Positions 17,039 to 27,325 are shown, numbered from the stretch's first letter. The stretch: DNA of 53,344 nt from Stenotrophomonas sp. MYb238 (GCF_009496535.1 NZ_WIDL01000026.1:1-53344), one strand, 5' to 3'. Notes: generated by a model from the letters alone, not told the origin. Translations and numbers: made by a program.

Positions 17039-17932
17039 TCAGTGCAGGTACTGGCTGGCGACGATGCCAGCGAACAGCGCGGCCCCGACCCAGTTGTTGT
17101 GCAGGAAGGCGCGGAAGCAGGCTTCGCGCTCGCGCCTGCGGCACAGCCAGAACTCCCACATCACCATTGCCGCCGCCACGCCAAGCCCGGCCCAGTACAT
17201 CGTGCCAAGTCCGGCGCGCTGCCCGACCAGCGCCATCGCCGCGAAGAACAGCGCGTAGAGGATGCCCTGGATCACCAGGTCCAGGTCGCCGAACAGGATG
17301 GCGGTGGAATGCGAGCCGACCTTCAGGTCGTCGTCTCGGTCGACCATCGCATACCAGGTGTCGTAGGCGGTGGACCACAGGATGTTGGCCGCGTACAGCA
17401 CCCAGCCCAGCGCCGGCACTTCGCCCTGCACCGCGGCGAAGGCCATCGGGATGCCCCAGCCGAAGGCCATGCCCAGGTAGACCTGCGGCAGGTGGGTGTA
17501 GCGCTTGAGATAGGGATAGGTGGCGGCCAGGAATACGCCGACGAAGCTCAGGCCGATGGTCAGCGCGTTCAGGGTCAGCACCAGCGCGAACGCGACCAGC
17601 ATCAGTCCGGCGAACAGCGCCAGCGCCTGCCGCCCGGACACCGCGCCTGTGGCCAGCGGGCGATCCTTGGTGCGCTTGACGTGCGGGTCCAGCCAGCGGT
17701 CGGCGTAGTCGTTGATCACGCAGCCGGCCGAGCGGGTCAGCCACACGCCGGCGGTGAACACGAACAGCGTCCACGGCGCCGGCAGGCCGCCGGAGGCCAG
17801 CCACAGCGCCCACCACGTAGGCCACAGCAGCAGCAGGGTGCCGATCGGCCGGTCGGCGCGCATCAGTTTCCAGTAGCTGGCCAGCCGCGAGGACGCGGGC
17901 GCCGGCTCTCGTTCGTATCGTTCGTAACCCAT
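17039..17932 (-). CDS. ubiA: 4-hydroxybenzoate octaprenyltransferase UbiA
   Basis: 297 aa integral membrane prenyltransferase for the second step of ubiquinone synthesis, attaching the polyprenyl tail to 4-hydroxybenzoate. The two Asp-rich Mg-diphosphate motifs are present: [20 protein letters not shown] and [37 protein letters not shown] is the usual first membrane segment, and seven to nine hydrophobic helices follow. The start at MGYERYE was preferred to a GTG two codons earlier. It faces the tRNA-Arg gene. Confidence 0.95.
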   Translation of the reverse strand: MGYERYEREPAPASSRLASYWKLMRADRPIGTLLLLWPTWWALWLASGGLPAPWTLFVFTAGVWLTRSAGCVINDYADRWLDPHVKRTKDRPLATGAVSGRQALALFAGLMLVAFALVLTLNALTIGLSFVGVFLAATYPYLKRYTHLPQVYLGMAFGWGIPMAFAAVQGEVPALGWVLYAANILWSTAYDTWYAMVDRDDDLKVGSHSTAILFGDLDLVIQGILYALFFAAMALVGQRAGLGTMYWAGLGVAAAMVMWEFWLCRRREREACFRAFLHNNWVGAALFAGIVASQYLH

Positions 17933-18081
17933 GCGCACAGGTTACCAGCCGGGCCTGGCGGCCCGTTGCGAAGCGAAGGCGCGACGGGGGCAGACCTGCG
18001 CATGCATTTGCCGTTAGAATGCGCCTCCGCCCGGCAGCGCCGGTCGGCAGGGAGCCATACGCTCCCGCTGCGACACACAAC

Positions 18082-18158
18082 GCGCCCGTAGCTCAGCCGG
18101 ATAGAGTAGTGGCTTCCGAAGCCATTGGTCGGGGGTTCGAATCCCTCCGGGCGCGCCA
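18082..18158 (+). tRNA. tRNA-Arg (anticodon CCG)
   Basis: A 77-nt cloverleaf. Acceptor GCGCCCG pairs with CGGGCGC, and discriminator G is followed by encoded CCA. The D arm is GCTCAGCCGGATAGAGT, the anticodon stem-loop TGGC-TTCCGAA-GCCA has anticodon CCG (reads CGG), and the T loop is GGTTCGAATC. A TAGAAT hexamer about 70 bp upstream (near 18014) could be the -10. Confidence 0.97.
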
Positions 18159-18234
18159 TCTTTTCCAGAGCGCCAATCACTTGCGACGCTCTGCGTGATC
18201 CCGCCCCTATGGGGTGCTTCCGGGGTCGTGTGGG

Positions 18235-18258
18235 AAGGCCGCTCATCGAGGCGGCCTT
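18235..18258 (+). terminator. Terminator after tRNA-Arg
   Basis: AAGGCCGC-TCATCGAG-GCGGCCTT hairpin followed by CTGTCTTTAC, about 75 bp after the tRNA. It separates the tRNA transcript from the DUF3892 gene. Confidence 0.6.
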
Positions 18259-18330
18259 CTGTCTTTACGTCGCAGCCCATGGGATGCCTCCCCATTACAA
18301 CTGCCCTGCCAATCAAATGCAGGAGGCAAC

Positions 18331-18633
18331 ATGACCAAGTGGGCGGATTACGGCATTTCGGCTGTCCGGTACGACGCGGCACATACGCACATCGACCGGG
18401 TACGCATCCATCAGGACAACGGCGACAGCTTCGGGCCGCCTGCCGAGCATGAGCGCGCGGTCATCGTCAAAGCGATCAAGGACGGGGTCACGTTCATCAC
18501 CATCCCCCAGGCCAACGGCCAGTGGCAGAAGGGGCAACCGGTCTACGTCATCAGGGTCAACGGCGTCGAATACATCAAGACCGTGGATAACGGCTTGCCC
18601 CGGGACAATCTCGAAAACCTGCCGGAGTTCTGA
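18331..18633 (+). CDS. DUF3892 domain protein
   Basis: 100 aa small soluble protein. The whole length fits DUF3892: ADYGISAVRYDAAHTHIDRV at the start, then IKDGVTFITIP, a KGQPVYVIRVNGVEYIKTV core and a DNLENLPEF end. No function is established for the family. The ATG at 18331 follows a perfect AGGAGG with a 4-nt gap, which decides the start over longer in-frame options. It stands alone between two terminators (18235-18258 and 18728-18755), beside tRNA-Arg. Confidence 0.82.
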   Translation: MTKWADYGISAVRYDAAHTHIDRVRIHQDNGDSFGPPAEHERAVIVKAIKDGVTFITIPQANGQWQKGQPVYVIRVNGVEYIKTVDNGLPRDNLENLPEF

Positions 18634-18727
18634 GCGGCAGGAACTCTGACCATCCTGCAAGCCTGGCGTGCAGGCATGGTCCCTGCCGATCAACTCAGCA
18701 CGACCGCCCTTTCGACAATGGCGAGAA

Positions 18728-18755
18728 GAAAGCCGGAGCAATGGCTCCGGCTTTC
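18728..18755. terminator. Terminator downstream of the DUF3892 gene
   Basis: A perfect 12-bp stem GAAAGCCGGAGC/GCTCCGGCTTTC with loop AATG, followed by C/T-rich sequence. About 95 bp after the DUF3892 stop, it isolates that gene from the SOS operon. Confidence 0.75.
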
Positions 18756-18889
18756 CTGGTTGTGCCCATCAGGGGTGGCGGGCATCTTCCGGGCCATCGG
18801 CAGGTGATCCCGGAAGCGCGCCAGGGGATTGTCTGCTGCCGTCATCCGCAGTTCCCCTCTGCGGCTTCCACTGGCCCCGGCAAGGCGAT

Positions 18890-18909
18890 GGGTGTACAAA
18901 TGTACACCC
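18890..18909. promoter_or_regulatory. LexA2 operator of the imu cassette
   Basis: A perfect palindrome GGGTGTACA-AA-TGTACACCC, containing GTGTACAAATGTACAC, the operator type known for LexA2 of xanthomonads and pseudomonads with lexA2-imuA-imuB-dnaE2 cassettes. It ends at the base just before the lexA ATG, so LexA bound here would block transcription start and self-repress the operon. Confidence 0.85.
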
Positions 18910-19515
18910 ATGATCCCCGCCGACCTGCCACCGCAACGCGCCGCCGTCCTCGCCTTCCTGCGCGGGGAGCTGGCGGCCGGGCGCGCGCCCAGCCTGGCCG
19001 AGATCGCCGCGGCTTTCGGCTTTTCCTCGCGCAACGCCGCGCAGAAGCATGTGCAGGCGCTGCTGGCCGAGGGCCTGCTGGAGCAGGTGCCGGGGCGCAA
19101 GCGCGGCCTGCGCCTGCCCGGCGGCGATGCCGACCTGCTGCCGCTGCCGGTACTGGGGCGGGTGGCCGCGGGCCAGCCGATCGGCGCCGACATCGGCCTG
19201 GACCAGCAGTTCTGGCTGGACCGGCGGCTGTTCGCGCTGCGCCCGGACTACCTGCTGCGGGTGCAGGGCGATTCGATGATCGACGACGGCATCCTCGACG
19301 GCGACCTGGTGGGCGTGCAGCGCACGCCGGAGGCGCGCGACGGCCAGACCGTGGTGGCGCGCGTGGATGGCGAGCTGACCATCAAGCGCCTGCAGCGCGG
19401 GCCGCGCCGCATCCGCCTGCTGCCGCGCAACCGCGCGCATGCGCCGATCGAGGTGCGGCCGGGCCAGGACTTCGCCATCGAAGGCGTCTACTGCGGGCTG
19501 GTACGCCCGGGTTGA
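18910..19515 (+). CDS. lexA2: LexA2-type SOS repressor
   Basis: 201 aa. An N-terminal winged helix (AGRAPSLAEIAAAFGFSSRN, AAQKHVQALLAEGLLEQ) joins a C-terminal S24 self-cleaving domain. The scissile Ala-Gly is at A87-G88 in GRVAAGQP. The Ser of the dyad is S122 in QGDSMIDDG and the Lys is K159 in DGELTIKRL. Activated RecA would trigger autocleavage. First gene of the mutagenesis operon, directly abutting imuA. No ribosome site precedes its ATG because the operator fills that space, which suggests leaderless translation or a different real start. A second, chromosomal lexA probably lies elsewhere. Confidence 0.92.
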   Translation: MIPADLPPQRAAVLAFLRGELAAGRAPSLAEIAAAFGFSSRNAAQKHVQALLAEGLLEQVPGRKRGLRLPGGDADLLPLPVLGRVAAGQPIGADIGLDQQFWLDRRLFALRPDYLLRVQGDSMIDDGILDGDLVGVQRTPEARDGQTVVARVDGELTIKRLQRGPRRIRLLPRNRAHAPIEVRPGQDFAIEGVYCGLVRPG

Positions 19516-20139
19516 ATGGGCACGGTGGTCGCCCTCGACAGCCTGCTGGCCGCGCAGACGCTGTGGCATGCCGGGCGTGCGTCGGCCGCGGCGCTGGGCG
19601 AGCCCACCGGCCATGCCGCGCTCGATGCGCTGCTGCCGCAGGGCGGCTGGCCGCGGCATGCGCTGACCGAACTGCTGCTGCCGGCCGATGGCGTGGGCGA
19701 ACTGGCCCTGCTGCTGCCGACCCTGGCGCGGTTGAGCGAGGCCGGCGCGACGGTGGCGGTGGTGGCGCCGCCCTACGTTCCCTATGCACCGGCCTGGCAG
19801 GCCGCGGGCGTGGCGCTGGAGCGGCTGGAGATCGTGCAGGCCACGCCGCGCGATGCGCTGTGGGCATTCGAACAATGCCTGCGCAGCGGCGCCTGCGCCG
19901 CGGTGCTGGGCTGGCCGCTGCACGCCGATGCGCAGGCGCTGCGACGCTTGCAGGTGGCCGCCGACAGCGGCCAGTGCCTGGGCTTCGCCCTGCGCGACCG
20001 CCGCCATGCCGCCAATCCCTCGCCGGCCGCGCTGCGCCTGGAGGCGGTGCGCGACGCGCACGGCGGCAGCGCCTGGCAGGTGCGCAAATGCCGTGGCGGT
20101 CCGGCGCCGGCGCGCGTCTTCGCCCTGGCCGCGCGCTGA
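19516..20139 (+). CDS. imuA: ImuA, translesion mutasome accessory protein
   Basis: 207 aa RecA/SulA-like protein of the SOS mutasome. The N-terminal half has the pattern of a degenerate RecA core: HAALDALLPQGGWPRHALTE, then ELLLPADGVGELALLLPTLA, and VVAPPYVPYAPAWQAAGV. In Caulobacter and pseudomonads ImuA, ImuB and DnaE2 act together in damage-induced mutagenesis. The ATG follows the lexA stop with no gap, and imuB starts 9 nt after the imuA stop, so the three are one operon under LexA2. Confidence 0.88.
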   Translation: MGTVVALDSLLAAQTLWHAGRASAAALGEPTGHAALDALLPQGGWPRHALTELLLPADGVGELALLLPTLARLSEAGATVAVVAPPYVPYAPAWQAAGVALERLEIVQATPRDALWAFEQCLRSGACAAVLGWPLHADAQALRRLQVAADSGQCLGFALRDRRHAANPSPAALRLEAVRDAHGGSAWQVRKCRGGPAPARVFALAAR

Positions 20140-20148
20140 GGCGCGGCC

Positions 20149-21570
20149 ATGCTCTGGGCCTGTGTACTGCTGCCGCAGCTGGCGCTGGACGCCGTCCTCC
20201 GCCGCTGCCCCGATCCGCAGGCGCCGCTGGCGCTGGTCACCGGCCCGGCGCAGCTGCGCACCCTGCATGCGGTCAACGCCGCCGCGTCCGCCGCCGGCGT
20301 GCAGGCCGGCATGCGCCTGACTGCCGCGCATGCGCTGCTGCCCGGGCTGGCCCTGGTCGAGCACGATCCGCAGGCCGAGGAACGCTGGCAGCGTTTCCTC
20401 GCCGCGTGGGCCTACCGGCACAGTTCGCTGGTCAGCGCGCAGTGGCCTGGCTGCATCGTGCTGGAAGTGCGCGCCAGCTTCGCCCTGCTCGGTCCCTGGC
20501 CGCGCATCGAGGCGCGGCTGCGCGAGGAACTGGAACTGCTGGGCTTCAGCCACCGCATCGCACTGGCGCCGACGCCGCGCGCCGCGCAGGTGTTGGCTGG
20601 CCTGCGCGACGGTCTGGCGGTGACGCAGCCGGCGGCGATGGCAGCCCTGCTGGACCGCGTGCCGGTGCGCCGCGCGCGGTTGCCGGAGGATGGCGGCGAG
20701 CGCCTGCGGCACATGGGCATCGGCGACCTGCGCACGCTGCGCGCGCTGCCGCGCGACGCGCTGCGCCGCCGCTTCGGCCTGGCGCTGCTGGAACACCTGG
20801 ATCGGCTCTACGGTCAGGCCGACGACCCGCTGGCGTACTACGCGCCGCCGGACCACTTCGACGCGCGGCTGGAACTGGGCTACGAGGTGGAGAGCCATAC
20901 CGCGCTGCTGTTCCCGCTGCGCCGCCTGGTCGGCGACCTGTGCACCTATTTGTCGGTGCGCGATGGCGGCGTGCAGCGTTTCGTGCTGCGGCTGGAACAC
21001 GAGCAGGGCCACAGCGACGTGGCGGTGGGGCTGCTGGCCGCCGAGCGCGAGCCGGCGCTGCTGTTCGAGCTGGTGCGCAACCGCCTGGAGCAGGTGCGGA
21101 TCGACCAGCCGGTGGTCGCGCTGCGCCTGCTGGCGCGCGAGCTGCCGCCGTTCGTGCCGGCCTCGCGCGACCTGTTCGATCCGCGCGCGCGCCAGCAGCA
21201 GCCGTGGCCGCAGCTGCGCGAGCGGCTGCGCGCGCGGTTGGGAGACACCGCGGTACACCGCATCACGCCCACCTGCGACCCGCGTCCGGAACGCGCCTGG
21301 CGGCCGCTGCAGGGCGACGACGGCCGCATCGGCGATGCGGCACCGGGGCTGCCGCCGCGGCCGGCCTGGCTGCTGCCGCAGCCGGTGCCGCTGCGTGATC
21401 CGCGCCCGCGCATCGTCGCCGGCCCGGAACGGCTGGAAAGCGGCTGGTGGGACGGCGACGACGCGCGCCGCGACTACTACGTGCTGGAAACCTCGCAGGG
21501 CCAGCGCGCCTGGGCGTTCGCACCGCCGGGCGAGCAGGGCGGCTGGATGCTGCACGGGTGGTTCGCGTGA
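20149..21570 (+). CDS. imuB: ImuB, Y-family-like mutasome protein
   Basis: 473 aa. It has the Y-family polymerase layout: palm/fingers-like N-terminus ([18 protein letters not shown]), helix-hairpin region [18 protein letters not shown], and little-finger-like [20 protein letters not shown]. The catalytic acidic residues of true DinB polymerases are not evident, as expected for ImuB, which acts as a hub linking DnaE2 to the sliding clamp. The C-terminal [15 protein letters not shown] is the conserved ImuB tail. The gene overlaps dnaE2 by 4 nt (GTGA). Confidence 0.9.
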   Translation: MLWACVLLPQLALDAVLRRCPDPQAPLALVTGPAQLRTLHAVNAAASAAGVQAGMRLTAAHALLPGLALVEHDPQAEERWQRFLAAWAYRHSSLVSAQWPGCIVLEVRASFALLGPWPRIEARLREELELLGFSHRIALAPTPRAAQVLAGLRDGLAVTQPAAMAALLDRVPVRRARLPEDGGERLRHMGIGDLRTLRALPRDALRRRFGLALLEHLDRLYGQADDPLAYYAPPDHFDARLELGYEVESHTALLFPLRRLVGDLCTYLSVRDGGVQRFVLRLEHEQGHSDVAVGLLAAEREPALLFELVRNRLEQVRIDQPVVALRLLARELPPFVPASRDLFDPRARQQQPWPQLRERLRARLGDTAVHRITPTCDPRPERAWRPLQGDDGRIGDAAPGLPPRPAWLLPQPVPLRDPRPRIVAGPERLESGWWDGDDARRDYYVLETSQGQRAWAFAPPGEQGGWMLHGWFA

Positions 21571-24500
21571 GCCGGCGCGAATCGCGCGATTCGCATGCCG
21601 GCACCCGCGCGCCGCGCGCCTGGGAGGTGGCGCAGCGGCTGGGCCGCGAAGCCGCCAACGACGGCGCGCCCGGCGAGGAAAACCTGCCTGCCTACGCCGA
21701 ACTGCACTGCCTGTCCGACTTTTCCTTCCTGCGCGGCGCGGCCAGCGCCGAGGAACTGTTCGCGCGCGCGCGCGACTGCGGCTACGAAGCACTGGCGATC
21801 ACCGACGAGTGCTCGCTGGCCGGCATCGTGCGCGCCTGGGAAGCGGCACGCGCCAGCGGCGTGAAGCTGGTGGTCGGCAGCGAGTTCGCCCTGGCCTGCG
21901 GCCTGCGCTGCGTGCTGCTGGTGGAAACCGCCGCCGGCTACACGCGGCTGTGCGAACTGATCACCCGCGGCCGCCGCGCCGCCGGCAAGGGCGATTACCT
22001 GCTCGCGCGTTCCGACGTGGAAGCGGTGCTGGACGGCATCGATCCGGACGCTTCGGGTCTGTTCGCCCTGTGGCTGCCTGCTGCACAGCCACAGGAGGAA
22101 CAGGGCAGCTGGCTGCAGGCGCGGTTCGGCGCGCGCGCGCACCTGGCGGTGGAACTGCACCGCGAACAGGACGACGCCGCGCGGCTGCAGCGACTGCTGG
22201 CGCTGGCCGAGGTCCTGCGGATGACGCCGCTGGCCAGCGGCGACGCGCACATGGACGTGCGCCGCCGCCGCATGCTGCAGGACACGATGACCGCCATCCG
22301 CCACAACCTGCCGCTGGCCGACTGTGGCGCGCACCTGTTCCGCAACGGCGAGCGCCACCTGCGCACCCGCCGCGCGCTGGGCAACATCCATCCGCCCGAG
22401 TTGCTGGACAACGCGGTGCGGCTGGCGCGCCGTTGCACTTTCGACATGAGCCAGCTGCAGTACCGCTACCCGGCCGAGCTGGTGCCCGACGGGCACACGC
22501 CCACCACCTGGCTGCGCGAACTGACCGAACGCGGCATGCGCGAACGCTGGCCGGAAGGAACGCCGCCCGATGTGGTCCGGCAGATCGACAGCGAACTGGA
22601 ACTGATCGCCTACAAGCAGTACGAGGCCTTCTTCCTGACCGTGCAGGACATCGTGCGCTTCGCGAAGGAACGCGACATCCTGTGCCAGGGTCGCGGCTCC
22701 TCGGCCAACTCGGCGGTGTGCTTCGCGCTGGGCATCACCGTGGTGAATCCCTCCGAGAGCCGGCTGCTGATGGCGCGCTTCCTGTCGCGCGAGCGCGACG
22801 AGCCGCCGGACATCGACGTGGATTTCGAGCACGAGCGGCGCGAGGAAGTGCTGCAGTACGTCTACGCCAAGTACGGCCGCCACCGCGCCGCGCTGGCGGC
22901 CACCGTGATCCGCTACCGCGGCAAGAGCGCGGTGCGCGACGTGGCGCGCGCTTTCGGCCTGCCGCCGGACCAGATCGCGCTGATGGCCGGCTGCCACGGT
23001 CACAGCCATGGCCAGGTGCCGATGGCGCAACGGCTGCGCGAGGCCGGCTTCGACTCGGACAACCCGCTGATCCGGCGGCTGATGGCGGTCACCGCGCAGC
23101 TGCGCGGCCACCCGCGCCACCTGTCGCAGCATGTGGGCGGTTTCGTCATCGGCGATGCGCCGCTGTCCACCGTGGTGCCGGTGGAGAACGCGGCCATGGA
23201 CGGGCGCACCATCATCCAGTGGGACAAGGACGACCTGGAGACGATGAAGCTGCTCAAGGTCGACTGCCTGGCGCTGGGCATGCTCACCTGTATCCGCAAG
23301 GCGCTGGAGCTGGTGGAGCGCCATCGCGGCCATCGCGTCGATCTGGCAGCGCCTGCCGACGACTCCAATACCTACGACATGATCGAGGCCGCCGACACCG
23401 TGGGCGTGTTCCAGATCGAATCGCGCGCGCAGATGAGCATGCTACCGCGGCTCAAACCCAGGTGCTTCTACGACCTGGTGATCGAGGTGGCGATCGTGCG
23501 CCCGGGGCCGATCCAGGGCGGCATGGTGCATCCCTACCTGCGGCGGCGGCAGGGCAAGGAGAAAGCGACCTGCCCGGACGCGCTGGCCGAAATCCTCGAG
23601 CGAACCTGCGGCATTCCGCTGTTCCAGGAACAGGTGATGGAACTGGTCATCGTTGCGGCCAAGTACAGCCACAGCGAAGCCGATGTCCTGCGCCGTTCGA
23701 TGGCGGCCTGGGGCCGGGGCGGCGACATGGAGCCGCACCGTGTGCGCATCCGCGAACGGATGCGGGGCAACAACTACTCCGACGAATTCATCGACCAGAT
23801 CTTCGAGCAGATCAAGGGTTTCGGTTCCTACGGTTTTCCGCAGAGCCATGCCGCTTCGTTCGCCAAGCTGGTCTACATCAGCAGCTGGCTCAAGCGCCAC
23901 GAACCGGCGGCCTTCGCCTGCGCCCTGCTCAATGCGCAGCCGATGGGCTTCTACTCGCCCAGCGAGATCGTGCAGGACGCGCGCCGCGAGGGCCGCGGTG
24001 GACGCCGCGGCGTGGAGGTACGGCCGGTGGACGTGACCTGCAGCGAATGGGACAACACGCTGGAAGGCGGGCGGATGCGCCGCGGCAAGGACGACGACGA
24101 AGGCCAGGCGGCGATCCGCCTGGGCCTGCGCCAGGTGGCCGGGCTGTCGGAAGCCGTGGCATCGGCCATTGTCGCCGCGCGTGTCCGGCGCCCGTTCGCC
24201 GACGTGCGCGACCTGTGCCTGCGCGCCGGCCTGGACGACCGGGCGCGGCGCGCGCTGGCCGAGGCCGGCGCGCTGCAGGCCCTGGCCGGGCACCGCCACG
24301 CCGCGCGCTGGGACGTGGCCGGGATCGAGCGGCAGCGGCCGCTGCTGCCCGGCAGCCCCGACGAGGACGCCGTGGAGCTGCCGCCACCTTCGGCCGGCGA
24401 GGACGTGCTGGCCGACTACCGCACGCTCGGCCTCACCCTCGGCGAACACCCGCTGTCGCTGCTGCGCGCGCGGCTGCGGCGCGAGCGCGTGCTCGACATC

Positions 24501-24809
24501 GCCCAGGTCCGGCAGCTGCCGCATGGGCGCGGCGCGCACGTGGCGGGCCTCGTCGTGCAGCGGCAACGCCCGGGCACGGCCAAGGGCACGGTGTTCGTTA
24601 CCCTCGAGGACGAACACGGCCCGCTCAATGTCGTGGTGTGGCAGCACCTGGCCGCGCGCCGGCGCAAGGTGCTGCTGGGCGCGCGGCTGATGGCGGTACG
24701 CGGGCGCTGGGAGCAGGTGGACGGCGTGCAGCACCTGATCGCCCGCGACCTGCACGACCTCAGCCACCTGCTGGGCGACCTGCAGACCCGCTCGCGGGAT
24801 TTCCACTAG
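21567..24809 (+). CDS. dnaE2: Error-prone DNA polymerase DnaE2 (ImuC)
   Basis: 1080 aa from the GTG that overlaps the imuB stop; this gives the family length. The PHP domain is near the start ([37 protein letters not shown]). The C-family palm carries [20 protein letters not shown] and the catalytic [33 protein letters not shown] and [17 protein letters not shown] follow, then a C-terminal OB domain near [20 protein letters not shown]. It copies past lesions with low fidelity together with ImuA/ImuB during SOS. Last gene of the operon; no strong terminator was seen after it. Confidence 0.95.
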   Translation: MSRRESRDSHAGTRAPRAWEVAQRLGREAANDGAPGEENLPAYAELHCLSDFSFLRGAASAEELFARARDCGYEALAITDECSLAGIVRAWEAARASGVKLVVGSEFALACGLRCVLLVETAAGYTRLCELITRGRRAAGKGDYLLARSDVEAVLDGIDPDASGLFALWLPAAQPQEEQGSWLQARFGARAHLAVELHREQDDAARLQRLLALAEVLRMTPLASGDAHMDVRRRRMLQDTMTAIRHNLPLADCGAHLFRNGERHLRTRRALGNIHPPELLDNAVRLARRCTFDMSQLQYRYPAELVPDGHTPTTWLRELTERGMRERWPEGTPPDVVRQIDSELELIAYKQYEAFFLTVQDIVRFAKERDILCQGRGSSANSAVCFALGITVVNPSESRLLMARFLSRERDEPPDIDVDFEHERREEVLQYVYAKYGRHRAALAATVIRYRGKSAVRDVARAFGLPPDQIALMAGCHGHSHGQVPMAQRLREAGFDSDNPLIRRLMAVTAQLRGHPRHLSQHVGGFVIGDAPLSTVVPVENAAMDGRTIIQWDKDDLETMKLLKVDCLALGMLTCIRKALELVERHRGHRVDLAAPADDSNTYDMIEAADTVGVFQIESRAQMSMLPRLKPRCFYDLVIEVAIVRPGPIQGGMVHPYLRRRQGKEKATCPDALAEILERTCGIPLFQEQVMELVIVAAKYSHSEADVLRRSMAAWGRGGDMEPHRVRIRERMRGNNYSDEFIDQIFEQIKGFGSYGFPQSHAASFAKLVYISSWLKRHEPAAFACALLNAQPMGFYSPSEIVQDARREGRGGRRGVEVRPVDVTCSEWDNTLEGGRMRRGKDDDEGQAAIRLGLRQVAGLSEAVASAIVAARVRRPFADVRDLCLRAGLDDRARRALAEAGALQALAGHRHAARWDVAGIERQRPLLPGSPDEDAVELPPPSAGEDVLADYRTLGLTLGEHPLSLLRARLRRERVLDIAQVRQLPHGRGAHVAGLVVQRQRPGTAKGTVFVTLEDEHGPLNVVVWQHLAARRRKVLLGARLMAVRGRWEQVDGVQHLIARDLHDLSHLLGDLQTRSRDFH

Positions 24810-25059
24810 CGCGGCGCACGGGGAGTACCCCGACGGGGCGACGCAGGCGATGCGCTACCTTCGCAGCGCCCGACAGAGCCGACGACCGGGCGCTGCGTGC
24901 CGCCCGGTTCCAGTGCGGAGAGGCGCTGAACACCGCACGGTTTGCAGCCACCGTCGGCATCGGCGTGGTACGTAGCGGGCCCGGCATCGGCAGCATCTGC
25001 GGCTTCTCGCCTTCGGCCAGCGCCAGCAGCGTCCGCCCGCCCTGCAGCTTGACCAGCAG

Positions 25060-25190
25060 CGTGTCGGCGCGCTGCATCACGCTGGCCTGGGCGCGGTTGT
25101 GTACGCCCAGGCGCTAGAAGATCGCCGACACGGGCCCTCGACCACTTCACGCTGTTTCAGGTTGAACACTTCGCGAGTCCGCGAGTCGCG
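25060..25190 (-). pseudogene. Decayed LuxR-type HTH fragment
   Basis: On the minus strand one frame reads TREVFNLKQREVVEG, like the start of a LuxR HTH. After a shift and an apparent deletion another frame gives VSAIF, a TAG stop, then RLGVHNRAQASV, the typical end of a LuxR recognition helix region. The TAG replaces what is usually Gln. The rest of 24,810-25,287 has no intact gene. The downstream open stretch (QRADTLLVKLQGGRTLLALA) is unassigned. Short fragments make this tentative. Confidence 0.4.
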
Positions 25191-25287
25191 TGCCGACGTG
25201 GCGCTGGGCGGCGCGACGTGGGCTTCCCCCGTCCATCCGCTCCGGCACCCGCAAGGACGCGCCGCCTTCAGTGGCCTGTTTCCCGCC

Positions 25288-26811
25288 TCACTCCCAATCC
25301 GACAGTGCGATCTTCAGCTCCGCCGCGAAGCCCTTGGCCGAAGACAGGGGCACCGTGAACACATTGGGCGACTGCTGGCTGATGCCGATCGCCCGGGCCT
25401 TGGCGCTGTCCAGCTCGGCCGGCGTCTTCGGTCCGCCGGCCCATTGGTCGTCGCCCCAGACATAACGCAGCCGCCAGCTGTCGCCGTCGGGTTTGGCGAA
25501 CAGCACCAGTGTGTTGCGGAACAGGTACTCGCCGGGAATGTGGTTCTTCAGGAACAGCGCGCCATCGACCTCGTAGCCGGCGTTGCATACCGCCAGCTCG
25601 ATGGAGAAGGCGACTTCGCTGCCGGCCAGGATGCGGCGGCTGTCCAGGAACACCGAAAACAGCACCGGCGCGCGTGCGTCGCGGCGTACGTTGCCGTCCG
25701 CATCGAAGATGTCGCTGTATTCGCGGCGCACCGCGCACTCGTTGGCCTGGGTGCGCGCGGTGAGCTGGTAGGTATAGGCGCCGCGCGGGGCCACGGTGGC
25801 CTCGATGTAGTACGAGGAACGCACCTGCCTGCCGCGTTTGCGCGCGGCCTCCACTTCCGGCGGCAGCGCCAGCGCGGTGATGTCCAGCTGCGCGGTGGCG
25901 CAGATGTCGCCGAACAGGAAGCGCGACAGGTTCTGGTAGCCCTCCTCGGAATTGACGATGCCGAAGTAGCCGCTGTGGCTGCGGTTGACGAAGGCCCGCG
26001 GCGCGCCTTCGACATAGGCGTTGGCGATGCGCACCAGGCCGTCGCTGAACGCGCCGACCGCGAACGAGGACAGCCCGCGCGCCACCGCGTAGTCGCGGCT
26101 GTTGGTGCCGATCAGGCAGAACATGCGCTCGGGCGGGAAGCCGGAATCGCCCAGCGTGTTGGCCTTGTCCCTGGACACCTTCAGGTAGCGCGCCATGTTG
26201 CCGCGGTTGAAGTTGTTCATGTCGTTGATCGACAGCAAGTCGGGCACGTTGATGCCGGCGATGTCGATGCCGTTGTGCGGGGTGGCGTAGGTGAACACCT
26301 TGTCCACCAGCGTGCGCGCCTCGGCGCTGGCGACCTCCGGGTTCTGCAGCAGGCAGCGGCAGATCAGCCCGCCCATCGAATGCGCGACCAGGTACACGCG
26401 GAAGTCGCGGCGCTGGTTGGCGTTGTCGCCGCATACGCTGTCGCGCAGTTCCAGGATGCGCCGGCCCAGGCTGGCGGCGGCCTCGGTGATCGACGGCGCC
26501 TTGCCGTCGCCGAACGCCGGGTCGGCCACGTCGTAATAGCGGTGGATGACGATGCTGCGCGGCGAAATGCCGCCGCGCAGCTCGGCGCCGCCGTCGTAGA
26601 CGTCGCGGTAGCCGTAGTCCTTCATCAGCCGCACCAGCGGCGACTCGAACACGAACTTCACCACCGAGCCGTCCTGCGCCTGGCGGATCTTGGTGGAGCC
26701 GGCCTCCAGGCCCATGTACGGCGTGGAGGTGGTCTCGACGATCTCCGAGCGGGTCATGGCGTAACCGCGCACGTAGATGATCGGGAAGAAGGGGCGTTCG
26801 ATCCTGTCCAT
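25288..26811 (-). CDS. Alpha/beta-hydrolase, lipase/esterase-like
   Basis: 507 aa. The N-terminal half is an alpha/beta-hydrolase: FFPIIYVRGYAMTRSEI for the oxyanion strand, then RVYLVAHSMGGLICR with nucleophile Ser145 in AHSMGG, and KVFTYATPHNGIDIAGI, all typical of triacylglycerol-lipase or PGAP1-like esterases. A candidate Asp/His pair is near GLVRIANAYVEG and VNRSHSGYFGIVNS. The C-terminal 200 residues form a beta-rich domain (SYYIEATVAPRGAYTYQLTA) of unknown role. No signal peptide is seen, so it may be cytoplasmic or exported otherwise. The start MDRIERPFFP was chosen because the longer frame is Pro/Ser-rich noise. Confidence 0.75.
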   Translation of the reverse strand: MDRIERPFFPIIYVRGYAMTRSEIVETTSTPYMGLEAGSTKIRQAQDGSVVKFVFESPLVRLMKDYGYRDVYDGGAELRGGISPRSIVIHRYYDVADPAFGDGKAPSITEAAASLGRRILELRDSVCGDNANQRRDFRVYLVAHSMGGLICRCLLQNPEVASAEARTLVDKVFTYATPHNGIDIAGINVPDLLSINDMNNFNRGNMARYLKVSRDKANTLGDSGFPPERMFCLIGTNSRDYAVARGLSSFAVGAFSDGLVRIANAYVEGAPRAFVNRSHSGYFGIVNSEEGYQNLSRFLFGDICATAQLDITALALPPEVEAARKRGRQVRSSYYIEATVAPRGAYTYQLTARTQANECAVRREYSDIFDADGNVRRDARAPVLFSVFLDSRRILAGSEVAFSIELAVCNAGYEVDGALFLKNHIPGEYLFRNTLVLFAKPDGDSWRLRYVWGDDQWAGGPKTPAELDSAKARAIGISQQSPNVFTVPLSSAKGFAAELKIALSDWE

Positions 26812-27217
26812 GTCCGGCTCCGCGGGAGGGGAAGAGGAAGGGGATGTTGGGCCATTGTCGTCGCATCCGGGGCGACCGTGGGCGGGCTGGGCGGTGCGAT
26901 AGGCCGGACAGGCCGTGGCCCGGGATCGTTGGCGTTCCTTGTTGGCCACATGGAGCGGGGTGGATGGCGGGCGCGAGCCGGCGAATTCAGCAAGCGTGCC
27001 CTGCTCGACGGCAGGCCCGGCTGGAGTCCGGCGGTATTGCCGCGCTTTACCGGATACGCACGTTTCGATAGCCCGCGTGTCCCGTAGCGCCGGAGCGGTG
27101 CCTGTTCATCGACACCCTGCCGCCGGGCACTGCCCGCTCCGGGACATGTCGGGGAGGTGCGATCCCAGCGACTTGCGGCGTTGTGTAGCGCCGGGCGTCG
27201 CCTGGCGGGGCTGTGCC
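26812..27217. other. Gene-free stretch upstream of the hydrolase gene
   Basis: Open frames here are low-complexity shadows. I see no RNA gene, promoter or conserved motif that I can name. It continues into the REP units and the comM-derived duplication at 27,218-27,362. Confidence 0.4.
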
Positions 27218-27280
27218 GGTAAGGCCCCATGCGGGGCGAGCCCCGCATCTACGGGTGTTCGCGGCTGAAGCCGCTCTTAC
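27218..27280. repeat. Two GTAG-type REP units
   Basis: 27218-27252 read on the minus strand is GTAGATGCGGGGCTCGCCCC followed by GCATGGGGCC, a full unit with the GTAG head. A variant, TTCGCGGCTGAAGCCGCTC then TTAC, follows at 27259-27280. The first matches the unit at 48862, and the second matches those near 35,760-36,033. Confidence 0.7.
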
Positions 27281-27325
27281 GGGGATTCCATCCGCCGAAA
27301 GGGGTTTCGTGAAGCCACGCTGCTT

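Noticed and set aside
18082-18158. tRNA-Arg as a genomic-island attachment site
   Set aside because: No integrase and no second copy of the tRNA 3' end seen within the window.
18769-21792. 1007-residue minus-strand frame over the lexA2-imuA-imuB region
   Set aside because: Antisense shadow; no motif or start support.
24760-25080. 106-residue minus-strand ORF downstream of dnaE2
   Set aside because: It overlaps the dnaE2 end and reads into compositionally biased sequence; only the upstream LuxR-like piece has support.
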